A stretch of DNA of 64,000 nt from NCBI RefSeq assembly GCF_008727815.1, contig NZ_CP044230.1:604001-668000 (forward strand). The letters run 5' to 3'. Position numbers and translations under genes: made by a program. The notes under the pieces are model-generated. The model was not told where the DNA came from, searched no databases, and was given only the letters and a program-made list of their open reading frames with translations. Each line of letters begins with the position of its first letter. Within the stretch, counting starts at the first letter, position 1. The DNA comes from Streptococcus sp. LPB0220 (GTDB lineage: Bacteria > Bacillota > Bacilli > Lactobacillales > Streptococcaceae). Shown piece after piece: positions 29,599 through 38,277 of the stretch.

Positions 29599-29751
29599 TC
29601 ATCTAAAAAACTTTCCTTAGGTGAGTACGGACGTCAGCGAACTTCGAAGAAGTTCCATGACTTAGTTTTGGACCTAAGGTTCCAAAACTCCCGAGTGCTA
29701 GAAACACAATTGTTTCTAGCACTTTTCTCACGGCGGAAAGTTTCAGTAGAT
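29599..29751 (+). repeat. Structured 3' element, copy 1 (multi-stem, pseudoknot)
   Basis: Starts 20 bp after metG. Outer arms AATCATCTA/TAGATGATT and AACTTTCC (29609-29616)/GGAAAGTT (29736-29743) enclose GTGAG (29621-29625)/CTCAC (29727-29731), then three hairpins: GAACTT.../AAGTTC (about 29640-29655), AGTTTTGGA (29664-29672)/TCCAAAACT (29681-29689) with loop CCTAAGGT, and a 12-bp stem GTGCTAGAAACA (29695-29706)/TGTTTCTAGCAC (29711-29722). The loop CCTAAGG is the reverse complement of CCTTAGG at 29615-29621. A second copy with compensating changes is at 42948-43102. Confidence 0.8.
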
Positions 29752-29836
29752 GATTGAATAATTCTAACGAATAAATTTTTTGATTTTTATAAAATTAATT
29801 TGATTTGTAAGGAAGAACAAATTGTCTACGCTCTCA

Positions 29837-29860
29837 AGCACTCCCGCGGGAGTGCTTTTG
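29837..29860. terminator. Palindromic terminator
   Basis: AGCACTCCCGCGGGAGTGCT is a 20-bp perfect palindrome at 29837-29856, flanked by AA and TTTT. It sits between the metG 3' element and the convergent XRE gene, which ends at 29907, and may stop transcription from either side. Confidence 0.7.
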
Positions 29861-29906
29861 TTGTGTCGGTAAGGAAGGTCTCCCATTATATATTTAAATA
29901 CTTGTC

Positions 29907-30113
29907 CTATTCATCTGGCCGGTATTCTAGGATATCTCCTGGCTGGCAGTCGAGTTCTTTGCAGATGGCTTCTAGAGTGGTGAAGCGGATGGCTTTGGCC
30001 TTGCCGGTTTTGAGGATGGAGAGATTAGCAGTGGTGATGCCGATTTTGTCAGCCAGCTCATTGGATTTCATCTTTCGCTTGGCCAGCATGACATCTAGAT
30101 TGACGATAATCAT
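29907..30113 (-). CDS. Small XRE-family regulator (YozG-like)
   Basis: 68 residues, essentially only a Cro/CI helix-turn-helix: NELADKIGITTANLSILKTG is the recognition region. It follows the DUF2975 membrane gene by 10 bp on the same strand. Such pairs of a DUF2975 membrane protein and a small XRE regulator are common in Firmicutes and their signal is unknown. GGAGGGTGCC precedes the start on the minus strand. Confidence 0.85.
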   Translation of the reverse strand: MIIVNLDVMLAKRKMKSNELADKIGITTANLSILKTGKAKAIRFTTLEAICKELDCQPGDILEYRPDE

Positions 30114-30123
30114 GGCACCCTCC

Positions 30124-30645
30124 TTAAATGGTTAGCTCATTTTCTTCAGCAATCTCAATCCCTCTCTCTAAAATCTTGCCAAGGACCCAGACAATTGGAA
30201 CGGCAAGGAGAAGCCCTGTGTTAAAGGTAAATTGGAAAGTGAAGGGAAGGAGATAAGCATTTCCACTGGTTTCAAGTGTGCCAGACATAAAGGACAAGAC
30301 CAAGAGAATCTTCCAAGCTCGGTTGCAAAGATCAATGTTAGAGTGAGAAAAGATCTTTTCTTGGTAGAGATTTTGGAGGAAGCTACGAATGGTGATGAGA
30401 AGGTAAATATAGATAGCGCTTGAGGCTAGTGGGAAAATCAACTGCCAGATAGGTTGCGGATGTTTGGGGAAGAGCTGGATGCCATTCACATCAAAGGACA
30501 AGCGTCCAGTTTGAATGAGATCTTTAAACACTCCCATCCGTGAAAGCAGGTGGACGACCAGTGCAGCCACAGTCATAAAGCCACAGAAGTAAATGAAAGC
30601 CGTCAAGACTTCAATGACATTTTTTAAGGTTTTTGAGTTTTTCAT
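30124..30645 (-). CDS. DUF2975 family membrane protein
   Basis: 173 residues with four likely membrane helices. The frame is open to 30678 but AAGGAGGCTTGCG directly precedes the ATG at 30645, so that start is chosen. It forms a two-gene unit with the XRE regulator. Function unknown; by analogy with other membrane-protein/XRE pairs it may hold or release the regulator. Confidence 0.75.
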   Translation of the reverse strand: MKNSKTLKNVIEVLTAFIYFCGFMTVAALVVHLLSRMGVFKDLIQTGRLSFDVNGIQLFPKHPQPIWQLIFPLASSAIYIYLLITIRSFLQNLYQEKIFSHSNIDLCNRAWKILLVLSFMSGTLETSGNAYLLPFTFQFTFNTGLLLAVPIVWVLGKILERGIEIAEENELTI

Positions 30646-30894
30646 CGCAAGCCTCCTTGAAGTTTTTTTATTTTTCACTTATAGTATACTCCTTATAAAA
30701 AATTAGTCAATAAAAAAGTATCGAAAAACGATAAAAAAATAATGATAAACAAAATATTATTTTTGAGAAACAGGTATTTTCTACTAAAACTAGTCAGTTC
30801 AAACCCTGGAAAACCACTACATAGAGGGGAATTTTACTATACTTTCGATTTAGGGTATACTAGTGTAAAGATCTTATTCCATGGAGGTAGTAAA

Positions 30895-32157
30895 ATGAAT
30901 CTTAAGTGGAAGAAAAAATACCTGGGGCCGATTTTGGGGCTGGTCGGAGCAGCTGTTCTGATCGGAGGAGTCTATCTCTACTCTAGTTCCAACATCCAAC
31001 CAGACCATCAAAAGGAATTTAAGCAGACCAGCAAGAAGGTCACTAAGCCAAAGGAAAAAGCCATTGACTTGAGTGGTGACTATGTCTCTAATGAACGGGA
31101 TGAAGCCAAAATCGAGAAAAAGGGCAAGGCCTGGAAGATTGATTACCAAACGGCTGACGGCAAGGTATCCGCTGAATTTAGTACGGATTGGAAGGTCGAA
31201 GGGTCTAACATGGTTTCGACAGGCAAGATGAAAAAGTCCGATGGCAATACAGACTTTACAGTCACTGTTCGTGTCTTCAAATACAAAACAGATAAGAAGC
31301 CTTTGATCACGGTCACTATGTCTGATAAAAATCCCGACCACGAGATGGTCTTTGCCAATCGAGAGGATTTTTTCAAATCGACAGATCCAAATGATGTCGT
31401 CCTTGATGGCAATCTCTCACCGTTTGAAGGTGCTTATTCCAATGATACCTATGAAAAGGAAATTGCAGATTCCGGTTTTAAACTTTATGGCTATACTCCA
31501 GAAGAATATTACCAAAACAAGACCAATGCCTTTCCAAGTATTGTAAATGGGGAGACTGGCTGGACTTTCTGGAGTGGAGGCACTCGGGCAAGTTACTTGT
31601 TCAATAAAGAAAAAGAGCCCAAGAAGCGAAAAGGCTATTATGAAGTTTATTTCACTGGGGCCAATGCGACTGCGATCCAAGGGCAAGAGCAAACCTTGTA
31701 CTTAATCACAGCGGGTGTGACAGGTCCTGATGGAGTAGCTTCCCAAGAACGTCGGATTCTCTTTGGGGATGTGGCCTACCGTGATTACCATCTAGAGTGG
31801 TGGAAAGCTTACCCACAACCGAAAAAAGAGAAAGACTTGGATATTGCGGCCATTAACGGAGGCGATTTCTCAAGCTTAGCTGGAACCTGGCGCAATGGCA
31901 AGGGAGCTGAAATCGTCATCCAAGCAGACGGAAAAGTTAAGGGTCAAGGCAGCCTCAAGGCTGTTGCGGATTCGGATAAGAAGAGCAAGATCCCTTATGT
32001 TGAGATGAAGATGGGTGATACTGGTGCTGCGATTGGACTGCTGAAAATCGGTTTCCAAAATCCAGATGGAGACCAGTCTGATACCAGCAAGCCACGTCTA
32101 GTGGTCACTCAATCTGCAGGCAACTACCCAGCTGATCAATATTTCTACCGTCAATAA
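30895..32157 (+). CDS. Membrane-anchored surface protein of unknown function
   Basis: 420 residues. After a short basic start, a single hydrophobic segment (about residues 11-30) anchors the protein with its bulk outside; there is no lipobox or LPxTG. The segment from about residue 330 (GGDFSSLAGTWRNG onward) looks like the DUF6287-type module of streptococcal lipoproteins, a tentative recall. GGAGGTAGTAAA precedes the ATG at 30895, which rules out the longer frame from 30742. It is followed 3 bp after its stop by repeat copy B. Confidence 0.65.
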   Translation: MNLKWKKKYLGPILGLVGAAVLIGGVYLYSSSNIQPDHQKEFKQTSKKVTKPKEKAIDLSGDYVSNERDEAKIEKKGKAWKIDYQTADGKVSAEFSTDWKVEGSNMVSTGKMKKSDGNTDFTVTVRVFKYKTDKKPLITVTMSDKNPDHEMVFANREDFFKSTDPNDVVLDGNLSPFEGAYSNDTYEKEIADSGFKLYGYTPEEYYQNKTNAFPSIVNGETGWTFWSGGTRASYLFNKEKEPKKRKGYYEVYFTGANATAIQGQEQTLYLITAGVTGPDGVASQERRILFGDVAYRDYHLEWWKAYPQPKKEKDLDIAAINGGDFSSLAGTWRNGKGAEIVIQADGKVKGQGSLKAVADSDKKSKIPYVEMKMGDTGAAIGLLKIGFQNPDGDQSDTSKPRLVVTQSAGNYPADQYFYRQ

Positions 32158-32160
32158 AAG

Positions 32161-32336
32161 AGAGTGGGACAGAAATCGGTAATTCGTTAGAATTCGATTT
32201 CGTCGTCCCACCTCCGCACAGTTGAGTAGGGCTGTAAAAGCTGATGAAATCAGCGTAGTAGAGCCCACTCAACCACTGCGTCTTGCTCGACAATCCAAAA
32301 AACAATTGAGAGGCTAGGACTTTTGTCCCAGCCTCT
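32161..32336 (+). repeat. 175-bp 3'-UTR repeat, copy B
   Basis: Begins 3 bp after the stop of the upstream surface-protein gene, on that gene's strand. The terminal hairpin AGAGGCTAGGAC (32309-32320)/GTCCCAGCCTCT (32325-32336) is followed by eight or more T, so this copy is a good Rho-independent terminator. Nearly identical over its length to copies A and C. Confidence 0.9.
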
Positions 32337-32418
32337 TTTTTTTTACTGCATGGAAGGCTCGTGGTGTCTGGGCAATTGTTAGTCTCTAACATTAAAAGGA
32401 AAAAAATGTAAAAAAGGC

Positions 32419-32482
32419 TTGACAAAGCAAATGATTAGCAGTATTATTAACTAGTTAATTAACTGATTAATAAACTAGTTAA
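32419..32482 (+). promoter_or_regulatory. adcAII promoter with three abutting AdcR boxes
   Basis: -35 TTGACA (32419-32424), 17-bp spacer, -10 TATTAT (32442-32447). Starting on the last base of the -10 are three head-to-tail 12-mers: TTAACTAGTTAA (32447-32458), TTAACTGATTAA (32459-32470) and TAAACTAGTTAA (32471-32482). The first equals the known AdcR consensus TTAACYRGTTAA; the others differ by one or two bases. Zinc-bound AdcR would block initiation. Confidence 0.9.
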
Positions 32483-32505
32483 TAAAAATAAAAAAGAGGT
32501 GAAGG

Positions 32506-33441
32506 ATGAATAGGAGAAGAATGAAGGTTCTGGGACTCTTGTTTCTCGGTTTCTTTCTGCTTGCAGCTTGTGGAAGTCAAGGAAATGCAGGCAAGCCCCC
32601 TTCTAAAAAAGGTCTCAAAATTGTCACGAGTTTTTATCCTATCTATGCCCTGGTCAAGGAAATCTCTGGCGATCAAAATGACATCTGGATGGTTCAATCA
32701 GGTGCAGGGATCCATGATTATGAGCCCTCCACCAAGGAAGTGGCCCAGATCTATGATGCGGATGTATTTGTCTATCATTCTCAGACCCTGGAATCTTGGG
32801 CCGGTCGCTTAGATCCCAATCTTCAAGGTTCCAAGTTGCGAGTGATCGAAGGTAGCCAAGGAATGACCCTTGATAAGGTGGCTGGATTAGAGGATGTCGA
32901 GGCTGGTCAGGGAAAAGAAGCCAAGCACTTGTATGATCCGCATACTTGGTTGGATCCTGTAAAAATCGCAGAGGAAGGAAAGATCATCTCCCAGCGCTTG
33001 GGAGAGATCGATCCAAAGAACAAGGAGCGCTATCAGGCCAATGCTCAAAAGCTTGAAAAGCGCTGTGAGGAACTGGTAGCCCGCTACCAGCCTCTCTTTG
33101 ACAAGGCCAAGCAAAAGACTTTTGTGACCCAGCATACGGCCTTTTCTTATCTGGCCAAACGCTTTGGTCTCAAGCAGTTAGGGATTGCAGGGATTTCCCC
33201 AGAGCAAGAACCGACCGCTCGGCAATTGGCCGAGATCCAGCAGTTTGTCAAAGACTACAAAGTAAAAACGATCTTTGTGGAAAAGCACACGTCATCAAAA
33301 GTGGCAGATAGTATCGCCAAGGCAACAGGGGCGCGTGTCAAGGTCTTGGATCCACTGGAAGCTGATCCACAAAATGATAAGGATCTACTAGAAAATTTAG
33401 AAGAAAATATGGCGACTTTAGCCAAGGAATTAGAGGAGTAA
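32506..33441 (+). CDS. adcAII: Zinc-binding lipoprotein AdcAII/Lmb
   Basis: 311 residues. Type II signal peptide with lipobox LLAAC, then a cluster A-I metal-binding fold with His in GAGIHDYEPS, HTWLDP and TQHTAFSYL and a C-terminal acid (VLDPLEAD). It delivers zinc to the AdcBC transporter and in some streptococci binds laminin. The His-rich loop of AdcA is absent, as expected for AdcAII. GAGGTGAAGG precedes the ATG. The pht gene follows by 7 bp and the promoter carries AdcR boxes. Confidence 0.92.
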   Translation: MNRRRMKVLGLLFLGFFLLAACGSQGNAGKPPSKKGLKIVTSFYPIYALVKEISGDQNDIWMVQSGAGIHDYEPSTKEVAQIYDADVFVYHSQTLESWAGRLDPNLQGSKLRVIEGSQGMTLDKVAGLEDVEAGQGKEAKHLYDPHTWLDPVKIAEEGKIISQRLGEIDPKNKERYQANAQKLEKRCEELVARYQPLFDKAKQKTFVTQHTAFSYLAKRFGLKQLGIAGISPEQEPTARQLAEIQQFVKDYKVKTIFVEKHTSSKVADSIAKATGARVKVLDPLEADPQNDKDLLENLEENMATLAKELEE

Positions 33442-33448
33442 ATCAAGA

Positions 33449-36400
33449 ATGAAGAAAAAGGGAACGATTGGAATTGTAGCGACATTGGGGCTAGGACTCT
33501 GTGCCTATGCGCTCAGTCAGCAACCACAAGTCAAGGAAGAGAAAAAGAATCAGATTCAGTATTTGCAAGCGGACAAGAAATCGTCAGCGACTGCCTCAAG
33601 TAAAAAGGAAGACAGCATCGAAGCGGTCAATGCCAAGGAAAAGACCCAGGCAGAGCAGATTGTCATCAAGATTACAGATGAAGGCTTTGTCACTTCTCAT
33701 GGGGATCATTTTCATTACTACAGCGGCAAGGTTCCATTTGATGCCATCTTTAGTGAAGAGTTGATTTTGCGGGATCCAACTTATCAGCTGAAAGAAGCAG
33801 ATATCGTGAGCAAGGTCAAGGATGGCTATATCATCAAACGCGCTGGGAAATACTATCTCTACTTAAAGGATGCCCAACATACGGTTAATGTGCGCTCGAT
33901 CGAGGAGATCGCCCAACAACAAAAGGGAGGCACCAAAGAAGAAGGAGAGACGGGATCGGTGCAAGCGAGCTCCTCGCATAAGGCAGGCAAGACCCGTGAC
34001 TTCCGTCAACCTAGTCAAGCGCTGAAAGAAGGTAAGACTCTTGAGATGCTGACGGCTAAAAACCATACAGGTGGTGGCTACCGTACGGACGATGGTTATG
34101 TCTTTAGCCCTGGAGATGTCATTTCAGATACAGGGGACGGCTTTATTGTGCCCCATGGCGGCCATTTCCATTATATTCCAAAGAGTGCCTTATCTGCTGG
34201 AGAGTTAGCAGCAGCCCTCTCCGTCTTAGGTGGTCAAGCCGGCCATCAGGCTGGGAACTCACGCCTAGCTGAAGCAAGTACAGAACAAGGACAAGGAACT
34301 TCATATCAAGCCTCTCCAAGCCTTGGGAAGCAAGCGAGCAACCAGCCATCAGTCAGTCCAAGCAATACACAGACAACCCCAACGACTTCTAAACCGGCTG
34401 ACTCTAAACCGAGTCCAAGCCTGAGCAATCTGATTGAAGAATTGCAGAAAGCCCCGTTGTCTTCTCGTCATGTGGAGTCTGATGGTTCTGTCTTTGATCC
34501 AAGTAAGATTACCAAGTGGACCGATCAAGGGATTGTCTACCCTCATGGGGATCATTTCCACTTTATCCCATACAGCTCCCTATCTCCTTTAGAGCGTGAG
34601 CTGGCGCGGCAATTCCAACTGCTTCGTGCTCAAGGAACTGATAGTTCAACAGAAGAAAGTCCAAGCTTGCCTTCAAATCCAAGCACAAGACCAGTTGAAC
34701 ATGAGCATGATCATGAGCATGGCGACAGTCACGAGCACGAAGAGGAGCACGATCATGGTTTCCACGCAGACAAGGTCATCAGCAAGGACGAGGAAGGATA
34801 TATGGTCGCTCATGGCAACCATGCCCATTATTTCTATAAAAAGGACCTATCTCCTCAAGAGATTGCAGCAGCAGAGGCAACTCTAGCTGGTAAGAAAGAA
34901 GAGGACAAGGGTCAGCCCCTGACAGATGATGTTGCGACCTATTCTCGCGATGCCTCAGATGAGGAAAAGATCCAGTACATCAGTAAGACCTATGGTGTCC
35001 CTCGCGAGGCCATTAAGATTTCCAATGGTTTCTTTGTCTTTAACAATCCAGACCAAGAATACGATCCGACCCACATCCATCCTTATGCCGTTCGGAAGGA
35101 ACATGTCCGCATCCCACTTGAAACTGGCAATCCTGAACTAGACTTTATCAATGAACTCTATGCAACAGCGCTTCGTTCAGGGATTTCTCCTTATAGCCTC
35201 CAGATTGAAAATGGTCAGTTTGTCATTCCGCATGGCGATCACAACCACTACATCAAGGTGCGTTCAGCAGGACTAGCAGACTACTTAGCCCACCGTCTTC
35301 CAACCATTCAATCTCCTTATAAAAAAGGAGACTTGGACAAAAAAGCAGTAGAGGACAAGGTCAACCAGCTCTTAGCAGAAAGTCGCAGCCTCTATGCTTC
35401 TGATCCATTGCAGCAAAGACGGATTGAGCTGATCTTGGGCCACTTCTTGGAAAATGTCAAGAGTTTCCCAAGCAACTCGACGGAAGGCTACCTAGCCAGT
35501 CTCAAACAGGTTGATGAGCAGTACATTCATGCGACCCAAGCGGTCAAACCAAAAGAAGAGACAGCCTTGGATCGTCGTTACCAAGAATTGTTGGAACAAG
35601 TGCGCTTGCTAGATACAGAGGCCTTCCAATTGAAGAAGGAAGAGTTGGTCTCTCAACTGCAGGAAGCCTATGCTGCCAAGGACAGCAAGCGTCTAGAGCA
35701 GGAAGGAAAGCTATTAGAAGCTGTTCAAGAGATGCAAGATCGGACGGGTGTGACATCGGTCGATTACCTCAAGTATTTCTACCAAAGCTTGAGCGATGCG
35801 CGCTTGACACCAGAACTCCGCACTAAGGCAGCAGATCTAGCCTTGAAGCTCTACCGAGCTCAAGCCTTTGAAGAAGCTTGGGATTCCAAGTCTCACTTTA
35901 TGGAGCTCTACCAAACCAAGCAAGCTATTGACCAGCTCTTCTCCCAAGAAAAAGGCCAAACCTATCCTATTGAAAAAACAGTTTTGGATCAAAAAGGAAG
36001 TCAAGCCCCATCTTACAACGTAGAGGTTTATGATTTCCTCAAAGGCTTGTATGGAGAGTTGGATAAGGCAACAGAAGCCCGTCAACAGAACAAGATTTTG
36101 ACAGCCCTCTTAGAGCAAATCCAGTCGCTCTTGCCACAAGTCGAAGATCAAGGCAAACGAACTGCCTTTGAAACAAGCTTGGCTCAACTTGGAAAAGAAT
36201 CTGATCCAGACAAGGCTATTACAAGTGGGGAAGCACTTCTACGCGAAATCAGTGATACCATTGAAAAGCAAAAACAAAAGCAAACGGAAGAGCCTCAAAT
36301 TGGGGATGTCGCTCTTTATCAACAGCTCTATAACCAATTGATGGCCCTACACCAACAATTGCAGGACAAGGGAGCTAGTGATGCTGTATTTGATCGCTTA

Positions 36401-36685
36401 GAAGCTCTCTTTGACCAATTGTCTAATCCAAAGAGTGATAAAGCAGCCTTACTACAGGCCATCCAAGCCTTCCAGGCAGAATTGGCAGCTGCGCCATCTG
36501 CAAACGAAGCGGGCAAAGCAGCTACCACAGCTGAAACGCCTGTCCCTACAGAAACTCCGGTGGAAAAAGAAGCAGCAGCTTCAGAAGGAAGCAAGCCTGC
36601 CACAACTGAGATAGAAACAGAGCCTGCAAGCGCAGCTGTAACAGAAGCAAGCACGCCAGATACTCCATCTCCTCAGAACCAATAG
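33449..36685 (+). CDS. Polyhistidine triad surface protein (Pht family)
   Basis: 1078 residues. Five HxxHxH triads are visible at about residues 84 (HGDHFH), 236 (HGGHFH), 366 (HGDHFH), 455 (HGNHAH) and 595 (HGDHNH); they bind zinc. Between triads three and four is a His/Glu-rich stretch (about 412-435). The N-terminal signal has LGLC, like the LxxC motif of PhtD. The C-terminal 350 residues are helical and coiled-coil-like, ending in a Pro/Thr/Ala/Glu tail without LPxTG. It shares the AdcR-controlled transcript with adcAII and probably hands zinc to that lipoprotein. Confidence 0.93.
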   Translation: MKKKGTIGIVATLGLGLCAYALSQQPQVKEEKKNQIQYLQADKKSSATASSKKEDSIEAVNAKEKTQAEQIVIKITDEGFVTSHGDHFHYYSGKVPFDAIFSEELILRDPTYQLKEADIVSKVKDGYIIKRAGKYYLYLKDAQHTVNVRSIEEIAQQQKGGTKEEGETGSVQASSSHKAGKTRDFRQPSQALKEGKTLEMLTAKNHTGGGYRTDDGYVFSPGDVISDTGDGFIVPHGGHFHYIPKSALSAGELAAALSVLGGQAGHQAGNSRLAEASTEQGQGTSYQASPSLGKQASNQPSVSPSNTQTTPTTSKPADSKPSPSLSNLIEELQKAPLSSRHVESDGSVFDPSKITKWTDQGIVYPHGDHFHFIPYSSLSPLERELARQFQLLRAQGTDSSTEESPSLPSNPSTRPVEHEHDHEHGDSHEHEEEHDHGFHADKVISKDEEGYMVAHGNHAHYFYKKDLSPQEIAAAEATLAGKKEEDKGQPLTDDVATYSRDASDEEKIQYISKTYGVPREAIKISNGFFVFNNPDQEYDPTHIHPYAVRKEHVRIPLETGNPELDFINELYATALRSGISPYSLQIENGQFVIPHGDHNHYIKVRSAGLADYLAHRLPTIQSPYKKGDLDKKAVEDKVNQLLAESRSLYASDPLQQRRIELILGHFLENVKSFPSNSTEGYLASLKQVDEQYIHATQAVKPKEETALDRRYQELLEQVRLLDTEAFQLKKEELVSQLQEAYAAKDSKRLEQEGKLLEAVQEMQDRTGVTSVDYLKYFYQSLSDARLTPELRTKAADLALKLYRAQAFEEAWDSKSHFMELYQTKQAIDQLFSQEKGQTYPIEKTVLDQKGSQAPSYNVEVYDFLKGLYGELDKATEARQQNKILTALLEQIQSLLPQVEDQGKRTAFETSLAQLGKESDPDKAITSGEALLREISDTIEKQKQKQTEEPQIGDVALYQQLYNQLMALHQQLQDKGASDAVFDRLEALFDQLSNPKSDKAALLQAIQAFQAELAAAPSANEAGKAATTAETPVPTETPVEKEAAASEGSKPATTEIETEPASAAVTEASTPDTPSPQNQ

Positions 36686-36697
36686 AAAATAGAAAAG

Positions 36698-36872
36698 AGA
36701 GTGGGACAGAAATCGGTAATTCGTTAGAATTCGATTTCGTCGTCCCACCTCCGCACAGTTGAGTAGGGCTGTAAAAGCTGATGAAATCAGCGTAGTAGAG
36801 CCCACTCAACCACTGCGTCTTGCTTGACAATCCAAAAATAATTGAGAGGCTAGGACTTTTGTCCCAGCCTCT
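36698..36872 (+). repeat. 175-bp 3'-UTR repeat, copy C
   Basis: Begins 12 bp after the pht stop, same strand. Differs from copy B by only a few bases (for example TTGCTTGAC for TTGCTCGAC and one less A). Its terminal hairpin ends in a five-T run. Confidence 0.9.
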
Positions 36873-36924
36873 TTTTGCGTTTTAGTGAATAGAAGAAGTT
36901 GTCTCTTTTTTCAGTTGTTGAGTC

Positions 36925-38109
36925 TCATTCCTTGTGCTCGAGGAGCAGTGGCGAGGAAGACTCGACTGCTTTTTTCCGCTTGAAAAATGCGGCCATTTGA
37001 ACCAGGATGCGGGGGACCGTCTGCCATTTTTTCCAAGCTTGTACTCGGGTATCGATGAGTTGTTTAGCAAGACGTTCCAGCATTTCTCGCTCGGTTGGAT
37101 CCAAATCCTGGGCATTTTGAAGGATTTCCTTGGCCTTGGCTAGCTGTTTGAGATCGGTAAGGTCATTGATGGAAGTGATGCCGGCATCCAGAAAAATGCC
37201 AAAAAAGGTATCAAAGAACTTCTTGCGCTCGTCTGCCGATGTTTCGCGAACCCATTGTTTTAAGGTGAGATCCGTCTGCTGGCTATCGGGACTGGTTTCA
37301 GAAACGGTCACAAAGCTGTAGTCCTTGATTTCCCAAGTAAAAGCGTCATGCTGGACAAAGCCACCAAAAGCTCGGCTTTTGACAATCGTAGCAGGCTCAG
37401 GGACTTCTAGCATCATGCCGACGATGGATCCTTGGGGGACAAAGCGAAGAATATTTGGGGACGTCCGCTGGTAGCCTTCGGTCTCGATAATGGCCCTGTT
37501 GAGGCCAGGAGCATCGTAGCTGTATATGGCATCGACTCGTTCAAATAAGGAATCCGGCAGGTAAGTGCAGGCATAGGTTGCGAGATTGCCCCCTTTGGAG
37601 TGACCGGCTACTAAGAAGCGCCCTTTAGGAAATTCCTTCATGACGTTTTGTAGATAGCTGGCTGCGCGCCTCTGAGCTGGGACATGGTCCATATAGGTCA
37701 TGTGGAAGTCTTCCTTCCAGCCGATCAAGGTGTCATCCGTCCCTCTGAAGACAACTAAATAAACATCCATGGTAAGACGATAGGTCATAGCCGCAAACTG
37801 CTTCTGAACATCGGGGTCATATTCGTTGACATAGTTAAGGAGTTTGATGTTTTTAAAACGCTTTGAACTAGCTAAGTCATCGACTAATTGCAGGTGTTGG
37901 TCTGTCACGATGAAATCGGTGGTTCGATCGACTAGCTCTGCTGCATCAGATAAGCGGACTTCAATATTGGTCGTATCTCCTTGGGGTACGATCCGATCAA
38001 AAGGAAGATAGGTCAGCTCTGTCAGTGACAGGACATCCAGTTCCTTGAAAGGACGGTCGTATATGGAATCGTAGGTCACTTCTTTTAGGTAATCAAAAAT
38101 CGTCGACAT
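36925..38109 (-). CDS. Mbeg1-like alpha/beta hydrolase (DUF2974)
   Basis: 394 residues. A lipase-type nucleophile elbow, GHSKGGN, lies in the middle, followed by an Asp in YSYDAPGLN. It matches the DUF2974 family of presumed cytoplasmic hydrolases. The frame extends to 38148 but GGGAGGCACAG lies right before the ATG at 38109. Substrate unknown. It stands alone on the minus strand. Confidence 0.8.
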   Translation of the reverse strand: MSTIFDYLKEVTYDSIYDRPFKELDVLSLTELTYLPFDRIVPQGDTTNIEVRLSDAAELVDRTTDFIVTDQHLQLVDDLASSKRFKNIKLLNYVNEYDPDVQKQFAAMTYRLTMDVYLVVFRGTDDTLIGWKEDFHMTYMDHVPAQRRAASYLQNVMKEFPKGRFLVAGHSKGGNLATYACTYLPDSLFERVDAIYSYDAPGLNRAIIETEGYQRTSPNILRFVPQGSIVGMMLEVPEPATIVKSRAFGGFVQHDAFTWEIKDYSFVTVSETSPDSQQTDLTLKQWVRETSADERKKFFDTFFGIFLDAGITSINDLTDLKQLAKAKEILQNAQDLDPTEREMLERLAKQLIDTRVQAWKKWQTVPRILVQMAAFFKRKKAVESSSPLLLEHKE

Positions 38110-38277
38110 CTGTGCCTCCCGTGTCTTATTTCTTTCAGTATAGCACAAAAATGGATGGAGAAAAAGCGCCCTCCATCAAGACAGTAGGAATGAGATCTTC
38201 TTTCCCTCTGAAACAGTCTTTTTCTCTGCTTCTTAATCTGTTATAATAGGAAGAAGAAAAAAGAAGGAAAGAAAGCC

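Noticed and set aside
29599..29751. Structured element as a retron or a riboswitch for the next gene
   Set aside because: No reverse transcriptase is near, and the next plus-strand gene is more than 1 kb away; the position after stop codons fits a 3' element better.
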